Shown here one piece after another: positions 43,821 to 57,400 of a DNA stretch of 64,000 bases. The stretch comes from Istiophorus platypterus. Lineage: Eukaryota > Chordata > Actinopteri > Istiophoriformes > Istiophoridae. The stretch covers positions 1 to 64,000 of the forward strand of contig CM029119.1 in NCBI GenBank assembly GCA_016859345.1. The letters are read 5' to 3'. The position numbers and the translations under genes were made by a program. The notes under the pieces are model-generated. The model was not told the origin of the DNA and did not search any database. It worked only from the letters and a program-made list of their open reading frames with translations. How positions within the stretch are numbered: the first letter of the stretch is position 1; every line of letters starts with the position of its first letter.

Positions 43821-45820
43821 CTGTCAAATTGAACCTTGATATTACTTCACACATGTGATGTGATAGATTACTACAGAGCATCAAGAAACATCAAAAAGTA
43901 CTTGCTGTCCTTTCCAGTCCTGGGTTAGAGTAATTTGATTTAGATTTAGTACTTTAGCATAATTAGAAGGTAATGTTGCATATTATCAGGTAATGTTTAT
44001 AATATATTCATGCATCAAAATACAGGAAGAAAAAACTCTTTCATTGTTTTCATTTCACTCAGTTTTTCACTATCCCACTTTAGAAAAAGTTGGTTTGAAA
44101 TGTGGCATTAGCATGGTTTTACTTCATATTCATTCAGGAATTATGCATTTAAGCTAAGTTGCTCTGAGGTCTTAGTTTTGCAGTGCTTGATTTTTAGGTA
44201 TATTTAGGTAGATTGCAAAATATATTAGGATGTGGTCTAACCTTAAATAGACTATTTGTTACCAGGCTGGCTATGGATGGTGTCAAGGTTTCTGATGCAA
44301 AATCGCTCTCCCCAACATACAGTTGTGAAGCTGTCAGACAGTGACTGGATTAATGCAAATCTCTCTATCAATGGGAGACACTGTTTATGCAAAGTCTACC
44401 CAAAGATATTCCACCATCCAATTTGCTCCCCACTGACATACATGATATACATGATATACATGCAATCTTGATTTTTTAAACATGATGAGAGACAACATTC
44501 CCTCTTGGAATTTGACAAGCTATGAACATTTCACTTATGTAAAGGGAGAGGGGAAAAGCCCAAGAGAAAAGTCCAGAGAACCAGATAGGACAGCCATGTC
44601 TTATGAAGAGAGGCAGTAGAACTTCCCCTGTTACTAACTTCATCTGAAAAGTCTTGGTTTTGCTTGTGGCATATAGAATCCACATACATGACTCAGAACA
44701 AGTCTGAATGTGGAAAAAAAAGAAAAATGCAGTTAGATTTTGCTTTTGTTGTGTTTTTTCTATTGCCAGCAATATATATTGGCAAGCACATGGTCAAAGA
44801 AACAACCCCAGGTACACAGAAGAGTGGCTGTCATGTGCTACCTGCAGCCAAATGTATAATGAGAACTGTGCTGAGACAAATGGGATAAAAGACAATGATG
44901 GGTACGGGACATGCAAGAAGTGGCTTTTTACTCACTAATCTGTAGCCAAATAGTCACTGACATTTCTAACCTATGCACTTTGGTCTCGGATTGTAGCACT
45001 TTACATATTGCTGAGTGTTTAATTTTGCATTTTATTGTATTTAGAGAACATTTTACATGTTGCTGCCTATTAGATCCTCCTTCCTGTTAACAATACAATA
45101 ATCAGCTTGATTTGTAATAAATTATTTAAAAAAATTTGATTTGTAATGAATCATTTAAAAGATTATCGTCCAGATTTCAGTCTGAACTATTCCACAATAT
45201 GAAAGGCATATAATGAGGGGCAATTTGACGTAAGGAACAGTTTTTCATTCACCATTTCTTCTCTGAGTATGATATCTGCATTTTCTTTTGTGAGGTTATC
45301 AGAGAACACCATGGAGATTTCAGAATAACGTGTTCGTCAGTTTAGAAACCGCTGTCTGTAGATCAGAAAACACACACACACACACACAGTGTATTACTAT
45401 GTAATAATATTTTAGTCCGTCACATATTATGTTTACTTTTTCACTTTTGAAAGACCCATACTGAAATCTAAAATATGCCATCAGATAAATTTTAAATAAC
45501 ATTATGACAAGTTTATTAATAATCCAAAAGGATTACATTTTGCTTTTTTTTTTTTTTTTTTTTAAAGTTCCTTTCGGTAACTGCATCATGGTTGCATGAA
45601 TAGACTTATTTTTGCAGATTATGCATGAAACAGCTTTAACTGCATTAATGGCATTAACAGGGGGTTACTTAACAAAGAATATTTTATTGATCATAATCAT
45701 GGTAGTAATAACTATAATAATAGTGATAATAATGCACCAATATATTGTAATAAATAGTACTGTTTTTGAATCACACTTGGATTACACAGCTATAAAGGAC
45801 AAGAAAAAGAAATACAATAC

Positions 45821-45887
<67 letters not shown>

Positions 45888-45892
45888 TGTGT
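43821..45892. other. Non-coding AT-rich stretch with microsatellites
   Basis: No gene is supported. There is a short atgatatacatgatatacat run (44441-44463), a CA run (45368-45389), a poly-T (45543-45563) and a long GT run (about 45831-45892). Frames of 70-98 codons here have no recognisable motif. Confidence 0.6.
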
Positions 45893-45894
45893 GT
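45829..45894 (+). repeat. (TG)n microsatellite
   Basis: About 30 GT dinucleotides after atatatat; it abuts the Tc1 element's terminal repeat. Confidence 0.95.
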
Positions 45895-47368
45895 AAAGTG
45901 CATTTGGAAAGTATTCAGACCCCCTTTACTTTTCACTTTTTCACATTTTGTTATGTTGCTGTCTTATGCTAAAATAATAATTAAAAAAAAAAACATTCCA
46001 TTTGTCAATCTACACTCAATAAGCCACAATGACAAAGCAAAAACAGAATTTTTTATTTTTTTGCAAATTTATTAAAAGGCAAAATCAGAAATATCCCATC
46101 TATATAAATACTCAGACCCTTTGTATGTAGCTCATTTGTTTACAATTTCTCTTGATCATCTTTGAGATGTTTCTACACCTTGAATGGAGTTCACTTGTGG
46201 TACATTGAAATCATTGGATTTGGAAAGGCAAACACCTGTCTCACAGCTGATGATGCATACCAGAGCAAAAAGCATGAGGTTGACGGAACTGCCTACAGAC
46301 ATCAGAGAGAGGACTGTGTGGGGCACAGATTTGGGGAAGGCTCCAAAAAAAACTTCTGCTGCACTGAAGGCTCCCTTTATAATTCTTTATGGGAAGAAGT
46401 CCGGTACAGCAAAGACTCTTGTAACTGGCTGCCTGGCTGAACTGAGTAACCAGGACAAGAAGGGCCTTGTCTCAGGGAGGTGACCAAGAACCCAGTGGTT
46501 ACTCAACAGAGCCTCAGATTTCCTCTGCAGAATTAAGAGAATTTACCACAAAGAGGACCATCTTAGCAGTAGTCCATCATTTTATGAAAGAGCAGATTCA
46601 TCGAAGCCACTTTGCATAAAGGCACATGACAGCCCACTTAGAGTTTATCAAATGGCATTTAAAGGACTCTGAGAACACTGAAAAAAAGATTCTCTGCTCT
46701 TTTGATACTAAAATTGAACCCTTTTGGATGACCTTGTAGCACAGTGTCTGTCAAGCACCAGGGACTGCTGTACCTGTCTAATACCATTCACACAGTGAAA
46801 GTGTTGTGGCAGCATGATGCTATGGGGGTTCTTCTCAGCAAGAGGGACAGGAAACTGGTCAAAATTGAGAGAATGGTGATTGCTGCCAAATACAGTGATC
46901 CTTGAAGAAAAGTGCATACAACCTGAAACTGGAGTGATAGTTCACCTTTCAGCATAGCTATAACCAGAAGAAACCAACAATCAAGAAATATAGGGTTGGC
47001 TCTGGTCTTTGACCATCCTTAAATGGCTCAGACAGTGCCCAGAGTTAAACCCCAAAGAGTTTCTGTGGAGAGATCACTTCCCATCAAATCTGATGGAGTT
47101 TAAGACGATCTATTGCGAAGAGTGGGATAAACTGACCAAATCCAGGTTTGAAAACCTTGTAGAGACCTACTCAGGAAGACTTGAAGTCATAGGAACTGTC
47201 AAAGGGGTCTACAAAGTATCAAGCAAGTACTTTTGTGCATTAGATATTTCAGTTTGGATTTTTTTCACATTTAGAATATTGATATATTTTTTTCTCTTTG
47301 TGATTATGGGTTATCAAGTGTAGATTGATGGGCAGAAATGGCAATTTCATCCATTAATTTTTTCAGTT
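45895..47368 (+). mobile_element. Tc1/mariner element, decayed, plus strand
   Basis: The left terminal repeat begins gtgcatttggaaagtattca and continues with the ttgttatgttgct and aatctacactcaataagcc segments of common fish Tc1 elements. Transposase remnants follow: MRLTELPTDIRERTVWGTDL near 46270, NTIHTVKVLWQHDA near 46780, LRQCPELNPKEFLWRD near 47025 (the usual SPDLNPIE block) and MEFKTIYCEEWDK near 47095. Many frameshifts. The right terminal repeat is lost beyond about 47368. Confidence 0.85.
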
Positions 47369-50300
47369 TATTTCTTGACTTCTATACTTTTTATTTACTT
47401 TAATATGCAAAGAGTGCCAGGGTCTAGATATATCCTGAAGCCACTGTATAACACTTGGAACCCTTTGTAGGGAAAATAAACTGTTTTGATAAAGAGTCTC
47501 TTTTTTTCTTCTAACATACAGTCATAGAGTGTACTGCTATTAACATAGAGAAAGAAGACCTGCACATAATGAATAGGATAGCATACTGAAGCCTCTAACA
47601 GATAAAACAGACAAGGAAACAAACATACAATAAGAAGAAGGAAAGGAAATTTAACTTTTTTTTCTATTTTACTCACTAGTCACCATTCAAAACCTTTTTG
47701 CTTGGGATCTGCATATGACAGGGAGACTGTTGTGGTTTGGGGAGTGACATAGATGTGTAAAGGCTACAGTATACTTATAGTTAAAGTCAAAATTGCTGAA
47801 ACAGAAACAAAGTGGAACATGTTGCCACATGCAAATTGTAGTTATATCACAACATTTTTGCAGTGTTCAATTATTTACACTCCTTAACAGTGGCGCATAT
47901 GAAGATTTAAGAGTGAACTGTAACTTAAGAAATATGGAGACTCACCTAACTAGATAGAATATTGCATTAAAAAAAATCTGTCCTAATCATTCCCTATAAG
48001 TGTTCTCCTTATAAGTGCCTGTAAATGTTAACTGTTCCTTCTCTCAGTAGTAAAGGGGGAATGGCTGACTTCATCACCAGTGACTATGGTTTTTCTTAGC
48101 CAGGTGTTTTTTGAACATGAATATGATATTTTCCTAATTTAATCTATGTAATTTTAGTTATCTCAACTTTGCACAACAAGAAAGGTAATTTGTTATTTTT
48201 GTACAATTTGTACAATTTAGACTATGTGGACTCAAATTTAAATTTAGTTCAGTTTTTAATTTAGTTTAACCCTAACCAGAAACTAAATTATTACACAAGT
48301 AATTTACCTTATCCCTTATCAACTTATTTGAAAAAAATATACAAATAAAAATAAATAAAAATTTGCAGAGTTGTTATGCAAGGCTGGACCTCGGGGTCAT
48401 ATGTGACTCTATATGAACATTTAGCATTTTTTAAATATTTGTAATGATTGTACTGTATGTGACAATAAAGCAAAATTTATTGTCACATACAGGGGAAGAA
48501 ATCTGTCTCAGCAGCAAGTTTACTGTGGCCTTTATGGTGGAGGTCACTCAGTGACCAGGGGAGGTAGGTGTGGTTCTGGCTTATGGGTAATGTGGGGTTT
48601 GGGGGGGTGGGGTGTGGGATGAATGAGGTCTTGTTGACCAGGAGGTTTCAGTCATTAATAGATATTTTAGGGCTTGCATCTGAGGTATATACAGGATAAG
48701 AAAATTTGGAACGTTTGGCAGAAGACCCATATAGCTTTTAATAGGAAGCTCATGGATTTTACTGGTGAGCAAGTGAAAGGTTTGGGATTTAGCTATATTA
48801 TGGGTATTTTTTGTACCTAAAGGTTTCCTAGAGGGAACATAGACAGAAGGTCTAAGGGAACAAGGTATAGGAGGTATAGTATAACATGCTAACTTGAACA
48901 AAATGGTTTTCTCAGGGTTAAATTTAACAGCCATAGAGAATACCAGAGATAGAATGAAAGCTGCTTCACACCTTTTTAAATCTCTCCAACTAGTAATGGA
49001 TGGACAGCATCTAAAGTGTATGTAAACAAGAGGAAAGTCTTATGGCAGAAATCAGAGGAAACCTGGATCTCTGCAGAGATTGACATCATTAGTTGTTTTT
49101 CATTAGTTTTGTCTTGTTTTTTTTTCAGTGAAGTCCCAGTCGTTTTTCTTCTGTCTTCATGTCTTATACAGCCTGATGCATTTGCGTCATCCCACTGCAG
49201 GTGTGTAATCTCAGTTAAGCAGCAGATTGCAGAGGGATGATGGCAGATAGTGTTTATAAAAGTTCTGTCCACTGGATGCTTCTATACACTCACTTTGGTC
49301 TTAGTTTTTAAAGTAGCATTGAGACATCCATCCAAAGATACATCCAGTGTACTGCATGAATCCACTGACCTGTCCACCATGCTACATGCAATACTGAGAA
49401 AGAAATAAATTCAGCAGCATGATAGGTATCATTGAATCTTTTTACACAGAAGCAAATTCTTTTTGACTGAGACACTAAAGCACTGATTCCTCAGTGATTT
49501 GGAAAGATGAACTGGATGAGGAAGAAAGAGAAGCAGAGTAGAAAGGAGAACAGGAAAAGATGAAATGAAAAATTCTCCCTGTGAAATCTGTTTTATAAAT
49601 TTTGCCCCCAGATTGCTGGTCCTCAATCCAGGAGGACATCAGCACACTCCACTTCTCACCATTAGGAAGTGGACAAAATAATGGAAACTTGACATAACAA
49701 TGGTAGATCATAATAATTTAATCACAAGGGTAAAAGACTACATGAGCCAAAAGGGGAATTTTGGAGCTTTAAAAGACAACCCAGCAATTTGTCAAAGGGT
49801 ATAAAGAAAGTCAAGGCTGGAAGAACTTTGACCAAGGACAATGTCAAACAACATACACTAGACTACTGAGAAAAGGATTCAAATTTTTAGTTAATATTTC
49901 GAATCAGCCCCAAAAATAGTTATTGGTTCTTCCCCAGCCCATGCCCCATCGCTCAACCAACTTCAGTGAGAATCAGTTTAGTACTTTCAGCATAATCCTG
50001 ATGAAGAATTAAGCCACTAACACGGTTGATATCATAACCTTCTTGGTGGGGTAAACACACTTCAACGTGTGTTAATGTGCCTGATTTAAACCTGGTTAGA
50101 TGATGTGTAAAAGTGTAAAGAAACATCTTTAGTGTGAGAAACTACATAGTACTGGCTTGCATTAGGAAGCTCTCCAACAGAGAGATGGAGATTTAAACAG
50201 ATTTTCTTCAGGATATGATAATGATATGCTAATGATTTACTGATGGAAGTTTCCCTTATTTTGTCCATGCCATGTGCCTCAGAGGAGATTGTACCCCCTT

Positions 50301-53300
50301 CTTCCCTTCCTCCCCTTCTTTTCTCCTCTTTCTCCTCTTCCACACGCATAACACTTGCCTCCAGCACCTTGAAAACACTAAAATTCAAGAGAGAAAGACA
50401 AAAAAGAAAGAAAGCAAGGAGAGAAAATGGAAGAGAAAAAAACCCAACATTTCAAAAATTTCATTTTATATCTGTAATGTGTACCTCTGTCTTTCTTTCT
50501 CACACAAGACAGGCCACTGCTGATATCTTTGTTCTTATCAAATTTGAAAAGCCTTGCTGAGAAAAATTCTGACTGATTATGCTGAAATTATCGATTACAC
50601 ATTTCTGACTCTCCCTTTGGCTTCCCATGGGCTATAGGGCATGAGTGCTCCTTATAAATGCTTCCCTCATCTTTAGTCCATTTTTCTCGTTTCTCTAAAT
50701 TTTATTTTTTTGGCCATGGTATTCCAGTCTTTCTGAGTCAGCAGCAGCAGAAGTCCAGCGTATCGTATGTCAGAAACATTTTGCTATATCATCGACACAT
50801 GTATGTAATATTTTATGTTTATCAGTATATATAAAAAAAAAACATCTCCCTAAAAAGTTTAAGAGCTTTTGAAGTTACATTCAGTAGCTGAACTGAACCG
50901 AAACAAAACCAAATGAATGTCAACAGAATGAAACTCAATTCTAATAGAAACCTCATCATACATTGTAAATGCAATTGAATCCTGACTGAAAGTTAAAATC
51001 AAAGGCAAACCTATGTCAAAGAGTCACAAATAGATGTATCCATATTACTAAATGATTTTTTTTCTTCTTAATAGTAATACAATTAATACGACTTTATTAA
51101 ATGGCCACAATTGACTTTCCGACTGTGCCTGACTGCATGTTAATCGTTAAAATGTTTGAATATAAATGGATATCACCAAAGTAGAGATTAGTATATATAG
51201 AAAGATCTACAGAGACTCTTTGTAAAACTTAGCTTGTGAGCCTTTTTACGACTTGAAATAGAGTTCTTATCCCCCTCCCCCTCTCATCCTGTCATCTCTT
51301 CTCAGCAGTGGAAGCTGACAGCTGTGTTAAAAGATGGATGGAAGTTTACCGTGCTTCTTCAAAGCAGATATTTTTTTTCCCTCCCTCAGACTACCTGTTC
51401 CATCCACCCCCATCATACTCAACACAATGTACAGCAGTTTACTACACAGCACTGCCACCTCAAACCACAACACTACTATGATATGTTTGGTAGTGATGTC
51501 AGGGGGTGCCAGGCCTCTGGTAGGCATTTTCTGATCTCACCTCCCTCTTCTAAATTGCAAATAACCTTTTCCCATTTTTTTTTCAAAACATTCCTACTAT
51601 ATTACACACATATACGATATAATACATATATATCTACATTAATGTTTACTTTTTTGGAAATCAACTTAATCAAACTTAAAAAAGTTTACAAAAATAAAAT
51701 GTTTTACGGAGCCATCTCTGCTTAGTCTCCTCCACTTTGCAAGGCTTGTTTTTCAAGGGTCAAAAGGTTCCTTTCCACCAGGACTAAAGGCTCAATGGCT
51801 CAGACCCTGGCCTCAGACCAGGTCCAGAGATGTCCTCCATCCATGCTTTTGGATATCTTTCATTCTTGATAGAAGGGGTTCTTTACAGATCTGCTCTTTT
51901 TGTTTTAGGTGATCTTTTTTTTAATGTCCTCCCTGGATTGTTCTTCTCTTTTATTAGTTGATGTCCATCAGAACTCATCCCTCTAGTCTCTCTTTTATTT
52001 ACTAAAAAAGAGAGAACAAGCAAATCAGTGTAAATAGAACATTGACCTACATTAGGGAAGGATGATGATTTGCTTTCATACTGTGTAAAGAAATGTAAAA
52101 AATACTGTTTGCTTTCTTTTTACAGAAAAAAAGTAAATACAATTGAAAGTAGAGAAAGGGTTACCCAATACTCTGTCTAAAATAATGAAATCAAAACAGC
52201 TGCACCATCATCAACAATCAGATTATTATTCACTGAACAAGTAGTACTTGATAACTTAGCAATAAAGATACATTTATGTTGCAGGAATCTCATTCTATTG
52301 TGAAACAAAATTGTAAGATCATATTGTATATATCAAAAACAGTTACAATAACAGCAGTGTATACAGCTTTTGTTGAAGTAATGTTTACCAACTTAAGACG
52401 TCACCCGCAGGTTTGGAAACTTTTTTTTATTTCTTAAGAGTGAGACGTTGCTGATTCATTGTTGTCCATCAATACTGTCATAATGTAGTGCAGTGTAATT
52501 GTGTTTTTAGTTTATTACTGATCAACATTTTTCCGGATATCTGTGGGGCTAGTTGGGGATGTGTACACAAGAAACATAATTTGCTTTATATTATCTATGT
52601 CTCCCTTGACCTGTCACCTAGACAATATAATTGACTAAAACTGAAATGCAACACAAAATATGTTTGAAGGAAATGTAATGCCACCTGAAATGAAGTTTTT
52701 AACCAACATGTCTGCAAATTTGCAAAGCGTTCAAACAGAATTTATCTGTTAAATGTTTACAGTAAATATAGATTTTAATTGGTTTTCCTACAGTATCCAC
52801 ATGATAATATTATTATGACTCTTCCAGGGTAACTCAAAGCTCCTGGTTAAGGTTAGGAAGAGAGGGTTTAAAAAGTCAGTGTTGTCCTATGCCTTATATT
52901 TTTCAATTCCCTTAACTGCATAGGCCTTAGTTTCCTCTCACTGAAGATGCAGAGAGAGATGCAGGAAAGATGCAAGGAGAGTGGGACTGAGGAAACAATT
53001 TTTCAGTAAAGTGAGAAGTCCTTTCCTCTCAATTGTCATATTTAGCAACTCCTTAACCCATTTTCATCTAAAATAGCTCTACAATGCCATTTTATTGTTT
53101 GGAGTTTGTAATTTACCCCTTAAAAACAATTTCACAAATAGCTGCAAGTATGCACACTTAATATATACTGTGTACAGATCAGTCAAATGACAGTGTATAA
53201 ATGGACGTTACTGCTTGGACACTGAACAGCAACACATTTTTCAATGTATTATTTATCTGGTTAAGCATTTACGGATATTCTGTTTGTTAATTAATTGTTT

Positions 53301-53694
53301 CATAATCCTAGCTATGATAAGTATGTCTTATAGTGTCTGGAAATTATTATGTAGCCCTACTTTAGGGGAAGTATGTAAATACTTTTTACATGATGCACAG
53401 GAATTTCAGCCATACACATGACTGAATGGAAATAATAGACAAAAAAATTTTCTATTTCTTACATATGAGAAAATAAAGATTGTCCTCCTCTCCTTGACAA
53501 GGATTCTTGATACAGATTAAAGGGGTAAACACATGTATTATTTTTAACCATTAAAAAATGCAGAAAAAAATATTTTGCAAAACTGCCAGGCAATATGATT
53601 TTTAGGAGAAAAGGCTGTACCTGCTAAGTGTTTAAGGTTGCAAACTTGTATAAGTTATTTTCCACACTTTTTTACAAATACTTTTTCACAAATA
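47369..53694. other. Non-coding region, no supportable gene
   Basis: AT-rich, apparently single-copy. Notable items: a perfect 16-bp hairpin at 48454-48491; a pyrimidine-rich run (50284-50342) followed by a purine-rich run (50383-50448); an A/T-rich patch near 51100. Open frames at 48934-48581 (minus, 117 codons) and 51324-51725 (plus) have no recognised domain, and I see no splice context that would make them convincing. Confidence 0.55.
48454..48491. repeat. Perfect 16-bp hairpin
   Basis: TGTATGTGACAATAAA (48454-48469) and its exact reverse complement (48476-48491) flank a 6-base loop. It resembles the tgacaataaa tails of fish LINE 3' ends joined in reverse. Confidence 0.9.
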
Positions 53695-54431
53695 TATCCT
53701 CACTGAGGAATTTATAGGAACACCATATTAATACTGGATAAGGCCTCCCTTTGCTCCCAAAACAACCTCATGTCATCACTGCATAGATTCCATAAGATAT
53801 TGGAAACATTCCTTTGAGAATTCTGGTCCATGTTGACATGATTGCAACATGTCATTTCTGCAAATTGTCAGCTGCAAATTCTTGCTACCAATCTTCCGTT
53901 CTTCCAAATCCAAAGGTGTTCTTTTGGATTCAGATCTGGTGACTGGGGAGGACATTGAAGTAAAAACAACTCATTGTCATGTTCATGAAACCAGTATGAA
54001 ACAACTTTTGCTTTTTGACATTGTGCATTATCATGCTGGAATAAGCCATTAAAGATGATTTTGCATAGACTGTGACATTAAAACCATAATTGATTGGTAT
54101 TAAGGGGCCCTAAAGTATGAAAAGTTTTTCTGTTCACCATAGCTGTAAAGAGTATTTATCTGAGTCACTGTAACCTTTCTGTCAGCTTTGAGAAATACTT
54201 AAACCAGCTTGTCTGGCACCAACAATTATGTTACACAGTCAAAGTCACTGAGATTTCGTTTTTCCCTGTTCTACGGTTCCATGTGAACATTAACTCAAGC
54301 TCATGACCTGTATCTGTTTGATTTTATGCATTGCACTGCACTGCATTGCACAGCAACGCAATTGGCTGATTGGATAGCTGCATGAACAAGCAGCTATATC
54401 CAGGTGTTCCTAATAAAGTGTTTGGTGAGTG
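53695..54431 (-). mobile_element. Tc1/mariner element, internally deleted
   Basis: 29-bp terminal repeats (53696-53724; reverse complement at 54403-54431) share aggaacacc and the tttat core, with TA at both outer edges. The minus strand keeps transposase fragments: FQHDNAQ (about 54045-54025), YWFHEHDNELF, then SPDLNPKEHLW (about 53958-53925). The catalytic Asp region and the final Asp/Glu block (DLNPKE) are visible, but the DNA-binding N-terminus and the middle are deleted. The 3' arm near 54190-54290 keeps the helix-turn-helix part in decayed form. Confidence 0.85.
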
Positions 54432-54433
54432 TA

Positions 54434-57400
54434 TCTACATATTTTATCACTTCATTGGAGCTGAATGACCAAAATAACATGTCCAAAAACAAAATATTTG
54501 AATCAAAACAGCAATGTAAATTATTGAGAAGCAACAATTTGATTTTCAGAGAAGACATTGACACTGGATTTATTGGATTTTGTTGAGTCGCTTAGAAGAT
54601 ATTACTATTGAGCAAAGAGAAGCTGTTAAAGTCAGTAAAACAGATATCTTAAGACAAACAGCGGATAGCTGCAGTTGAGGAGCCCAAGGAATTTCATACA
54701 TTATGTTTTATGGCTTTACCAAGATATCACATGGAAATATTCTTTATTTTATACAAATTTCCCTACCATATATCCAGGCTATTCTGTTTGCTATCTTTTC
54801 AAACTTCAGAATCTTGACTATATTTAAAAATTCATTTTTGAGGGTTTATACCTCTTCTGCACAAACATGGCTTGGCATTGATCAGACAGGCTGCAGAAGA
54901 CATGAAAGTAACCAGTCAAATCCTCAATCAAAGTATTATTGTTGACCTTCTCAGAGGCTTAGCAGAACCACTGCAGTTTCTTTTTTAAATTTTTGTTCGG
55001 TAGAAGACAGTCCTGATTTTTTTATAATGAAGGAACAAGCAGCAATGTACTCAATGCTCAAGCAACAGCAGGAAGAGAGAAGAGGAGGAGAAAAGTGAAG
55101 GAGTGACGGTTGCTGACTTGTGTCCCAGGAGGCTCTCATGGCAGAACCTCTTTTAATACTTGGAGATGAGTTGTGTGTATGTGTATGTGTTAAAAGTAGG
55201 TTCGATCTTCAAAGAGAAGAACATACACATGACTTTAAAGTCAGCATCAATGTCTACTTTCTCAAGTCTGCCCCTCTTGGAGAGAAATAGAGACAGACTT
55301 GACCTGTGCTGGTGCACCACCAAGATGCAATAACAGCATCCTCTTGTCTCTGCTTAATGGGCTTGATCTCTCTCACATGCATTTTTATACCAGAGCTACA
55401 GCGGAAATGGGCCTCAGAGGGAAAAAGAGGGAAAGATAGATGAAGGAAAAGAAGCAGAGAACTGCAGAGGCTTAGTGGAGGGGTAAGATTGGGGCTGATG
55501 TATGCTCTGGATGAACTCCCCTCCAAATCAAAAAAAAAATTCCCACAGGCTTCCCCTCATTTCTCTACACTTGCCTGTGCATGAGTTGTGTGTGTGACAT
55601 TTGAAAACATCATCGTCTCCTCCTCAAAGAAAGGATGAAAGGATGTTTGAAAAGAGAGAACCCAATCACCCTGGGTCACCCTATTGTTTTAGTGGCCATA
55701 AATATTTATATATAGTATACCCAGCACAATTATTCAGTATAGTGCATAATCATCAAATACTGGAATGTAAGTATATAAGAGAAAATCAGAAAATTAAATA
55801 TACAGTAAAACATTTTTAAAGTTTTAGGAAATACTCAGAATGAAATAATAATTATTCAATAATTATTAAATAATTAGATGTATCTGTCAATCAAATACAA
55901 AAAAAAGGTTAAAGGTTAGAGGACCGTCTTCATCATGGTTATAATAATAACATGTGATTAAGGCTATAGAATGATTGTGATCATGATAAAAGAAACAAAG
56001 TTGATCATGGTTAAAACAACTATAACTATAATAACTGTAATAAGCTACTTACATAAATGAAATTGGGTTGTTTTTACGGGAGAAAAAAACAGCTATATCA
56101 TTTACTAACGGAGTGAACCTTGGGCTCCTGCTCTGTGGAACAAAGAAACAGGAGCTGATGATGCTACATATTGATTTATGACCAGTCGAAGAGAATGGGT
56201 AAAATCCTGAATTCATTGGCACCACTCTCTCCAGTATCTTTGTTCCAAATTAATAACAATGTTGAAATAGTATTTGTTTTTTTTCTCAGAAGCTGGCTGT
56301 TTCATCCTTACACATAAACTTTGTGTGGTAGTGATGTCATAGGTATCAGGAATCATTCTAACTTGTGTTGTCGATTTTCCGAACTGAAAAAAGCTCAAAG
56401 AAACAAACTATACATATTTTTAAGTAATCAAAAAAATACATTGTCTTGCCTGAGAGCTGGGAGGCATAGAAGTTATTTAAGAAACATTGCAATAGACAGT
56501 AATCATGTGATGGTTTAAGAAATGGTGCTGTAGGGTCACCACAGACATGGAAAGACATCAAATTAAATGTGAACAATGACAGCCAAGTTAATGCCTTTCT
56601 TTTCACATAAATGTTGCCTTGGTCTAACCTCTAACCACTTATATATGATATACAAAAAAAAAGAACAAACCATTTTTCTCTTTTGAGAAAATTTTCTTCT
56701 TCTGTACCTAATGTCATTATCATTCTAAACATTAGACTATCCAATACTGTCACACTATTGCTTTTTCTATTGAAAATTGTAAAGTGCATAGAGGAGTGAC
56801 AGATAAAAGAAATACCACAATACCAGATACCAGATATCAGACTTTTATTTACATTAACTGTTATGAAAAACTCTCCATATCCCATCACCACTGAAAGTGG
56901 AGCATAATCTATGTAAGTATGCTTTGTGTGTCAGAGTACATATGTGTACAAGCTTTTAATGTAAAATTAAGAATGATTCAAGTCTTGTCAAGCATTGAAC
57001 TTTGCTGTTTGGTTCACTGTTGGCTTTGGTCTTATAAAGGAATTTAAAACAATAAGAAAAATATCTCTTCAATTTAGTTTAAATACCATATTGGAAGGAA
57101 TGTGGTAAATATGAAAATACAATGTAGTGTGGACTGTAATCTGTAGTAGCCTGACTAAAAGTGAGGGGAAACTAGGAGTCTGAAGGATGCACATAGTGCA
57201 GTGGCTTGTCTTATGAGACTGTGGACATGTTAGACTAAGGCCACATTTAAGGTTATAACAGTAGTGGAACATTTGTCCAACCCATATTTTCTGTAACAAT
57301 GGCCTTATCCTCTTTGGAAACAGCAAGTGAGCCAAAAAAAGAAAGTTACAGGCAGACATGACAGCAACGGCAACAGACCAACTAGTGTGAACATTGTGAG

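Noticed and set aside
48581..48934. 117-codon minus-strand frame as a gene
   Set aside because: Starts with ATG but shows no recognisable motif and ends in a low-complexity His/Pro/Thr run over a G-rich tract.
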